14,060 nt of DNA from an uncultured Oscillospiraceae bacterium (GTDB taxonomy: Bacteria > Bacillota > Clostridia > Oscillospirales > Ruminococcaceae), in assembly GCA_900547015.1 (NCBI GenBank), contig URFD01000037.1:1-14060 (forward strand). The letters run 5' to 3'. The translations under genes and the position numbers were made by a program. Under the pieces are notes generated by a model. The model did not search any database, was not told the origin of the DNA, and saw only the letters and a list, made by a program, of their open reading frames with translations. Shown piece after piece: positions 13,939 to 14,060 of this stretch (position 1 is its first letter; each line of letters begins with the position of its first letter).

Positions 13939-13981
13939 GATTTCCGAAGATTATTTCCTAGGAAATAATCTTCGGGAAATC
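13939..13981. repeat. 43-nt near-perfect palindrome with ATTTCC ends
   Basis: GATTTCC-GAAGATTATTTCC meets its complement around a TA centre (20 pairs, one bulged G at 13974). No T-run follows on either strand. Both arms contain the GATTTCC/TATTTCC boxes also found at 13032-13093, suggesting a related repeat family or a shared regulator site. It lies directly upstream of the gene starting at 14014. Confidence 0.65.
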
Positions 13982-14013
13982 CAGAATCCACACACAACGA
14001 AGGAGGAAGTTTG

Positions 14014-14060
14014 ATGAAAAACAAAAAAACGGAAGACCGTTTTAGAGCAAATGGGTACAA
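14014..14060 (+). CDS. 5' end of a gene, truncated by window edge
   Basis: An AAGGAGG ribosome site (14000-14006) lies 7 nt before ATG, and 15 codons are readable to the window end (opening MKNKKTEDRFRANGY). It is hydrophilic and basic at the start, so not a secreted protein by its first residues. Too short for any family call. Confidence 0.75.
   Translation, partial: MKNKKTEDRFRANGY

Overview
This 14-kb window looks like the chromosome of a low-to-mid-GC Gram-positive bacterium of the class Clostridia, probably a gut Oscillospiraceae/Butyricicoccaceae-type organism. This is inferred from strong AGGAGG-type ribosome binding sites, TTG and GTG starts, TTGACA/TATAAT promoters, lipoprotein signal peptides, a TypA-type GTPase, and a GntR/RCK_C regulator of the Firmicutes BusR type. 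The window is mostly ordinary chromosomal housekeeping with short monocistronic units. I see no phage, IS element, CRISPR array, tRNA or rRNA.

Layout, left to right. (1) 1-194: AT-rich intergenic DNA with a near-consensus promoter firing leftward out of the window. (2) 195-860 (+): YgjP-type zinc metallopeptidase, convergent with a 59-aa membrane-plus-lysine-rich small protein (912-1091, -); a strong hairpin terminator lies between them. (3) 1367-3145 (+): secreted, lipid-anchored M3-family metallopeptidase with a TTG start. (4) 3258-3431 (+): 57-aa charged helical protein with its own near-perfect promoter. (5) 5560 down to 3499 (-): pyridoxal/pyridoxamine kinase, then a BusR-like GntR-RCK_C regulator (candidate cyclic-di-AMP sensor), then a SnoaL-like NTF2-fold protein, ending at a bidirectional terminator. 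(6) 5974-7794 (+): translational GTPase TypA/BipA with a long 5' leader. (7) 7858-8135: a gap holding a candidate small RNA of about 107 nt. (8) 8136-9323 (-): DUF819 membrane protein. (9) Divergently, 9622-10278 (+): an unrecognised protein with a ribbon-helix-helix N-terminus, followed 54 nt later by the disaggregase ClpB (10333-12945). (10) 13238-13861 (+): small unknown lipoprotein flanked by ATTTCC-containing repeats and palindromes. (11) 14014 onward: the first codons of another gene.

Functional themes are stress and translation quality control (TypA, ClpB), osmotic/potassium second-messenger sensing (BusR-like), cofactor salvage (pyridoxal kinase) and extracytoplasmic peptide turnover (M3 lipoprotein). 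I found no convincing new multi-gene defence or mobile system. The most interesting items are the BusR-like regulator away from any betaine transporter, the RHH-domain protein encoded just before clpB with a perfect 16-bp palindrome in its divergent promoter region, the candidate small RNA before the DUF819 gene terminator, and the ATTTCC repeat/palindrome elements on both sides of the small lipoprotein gene.
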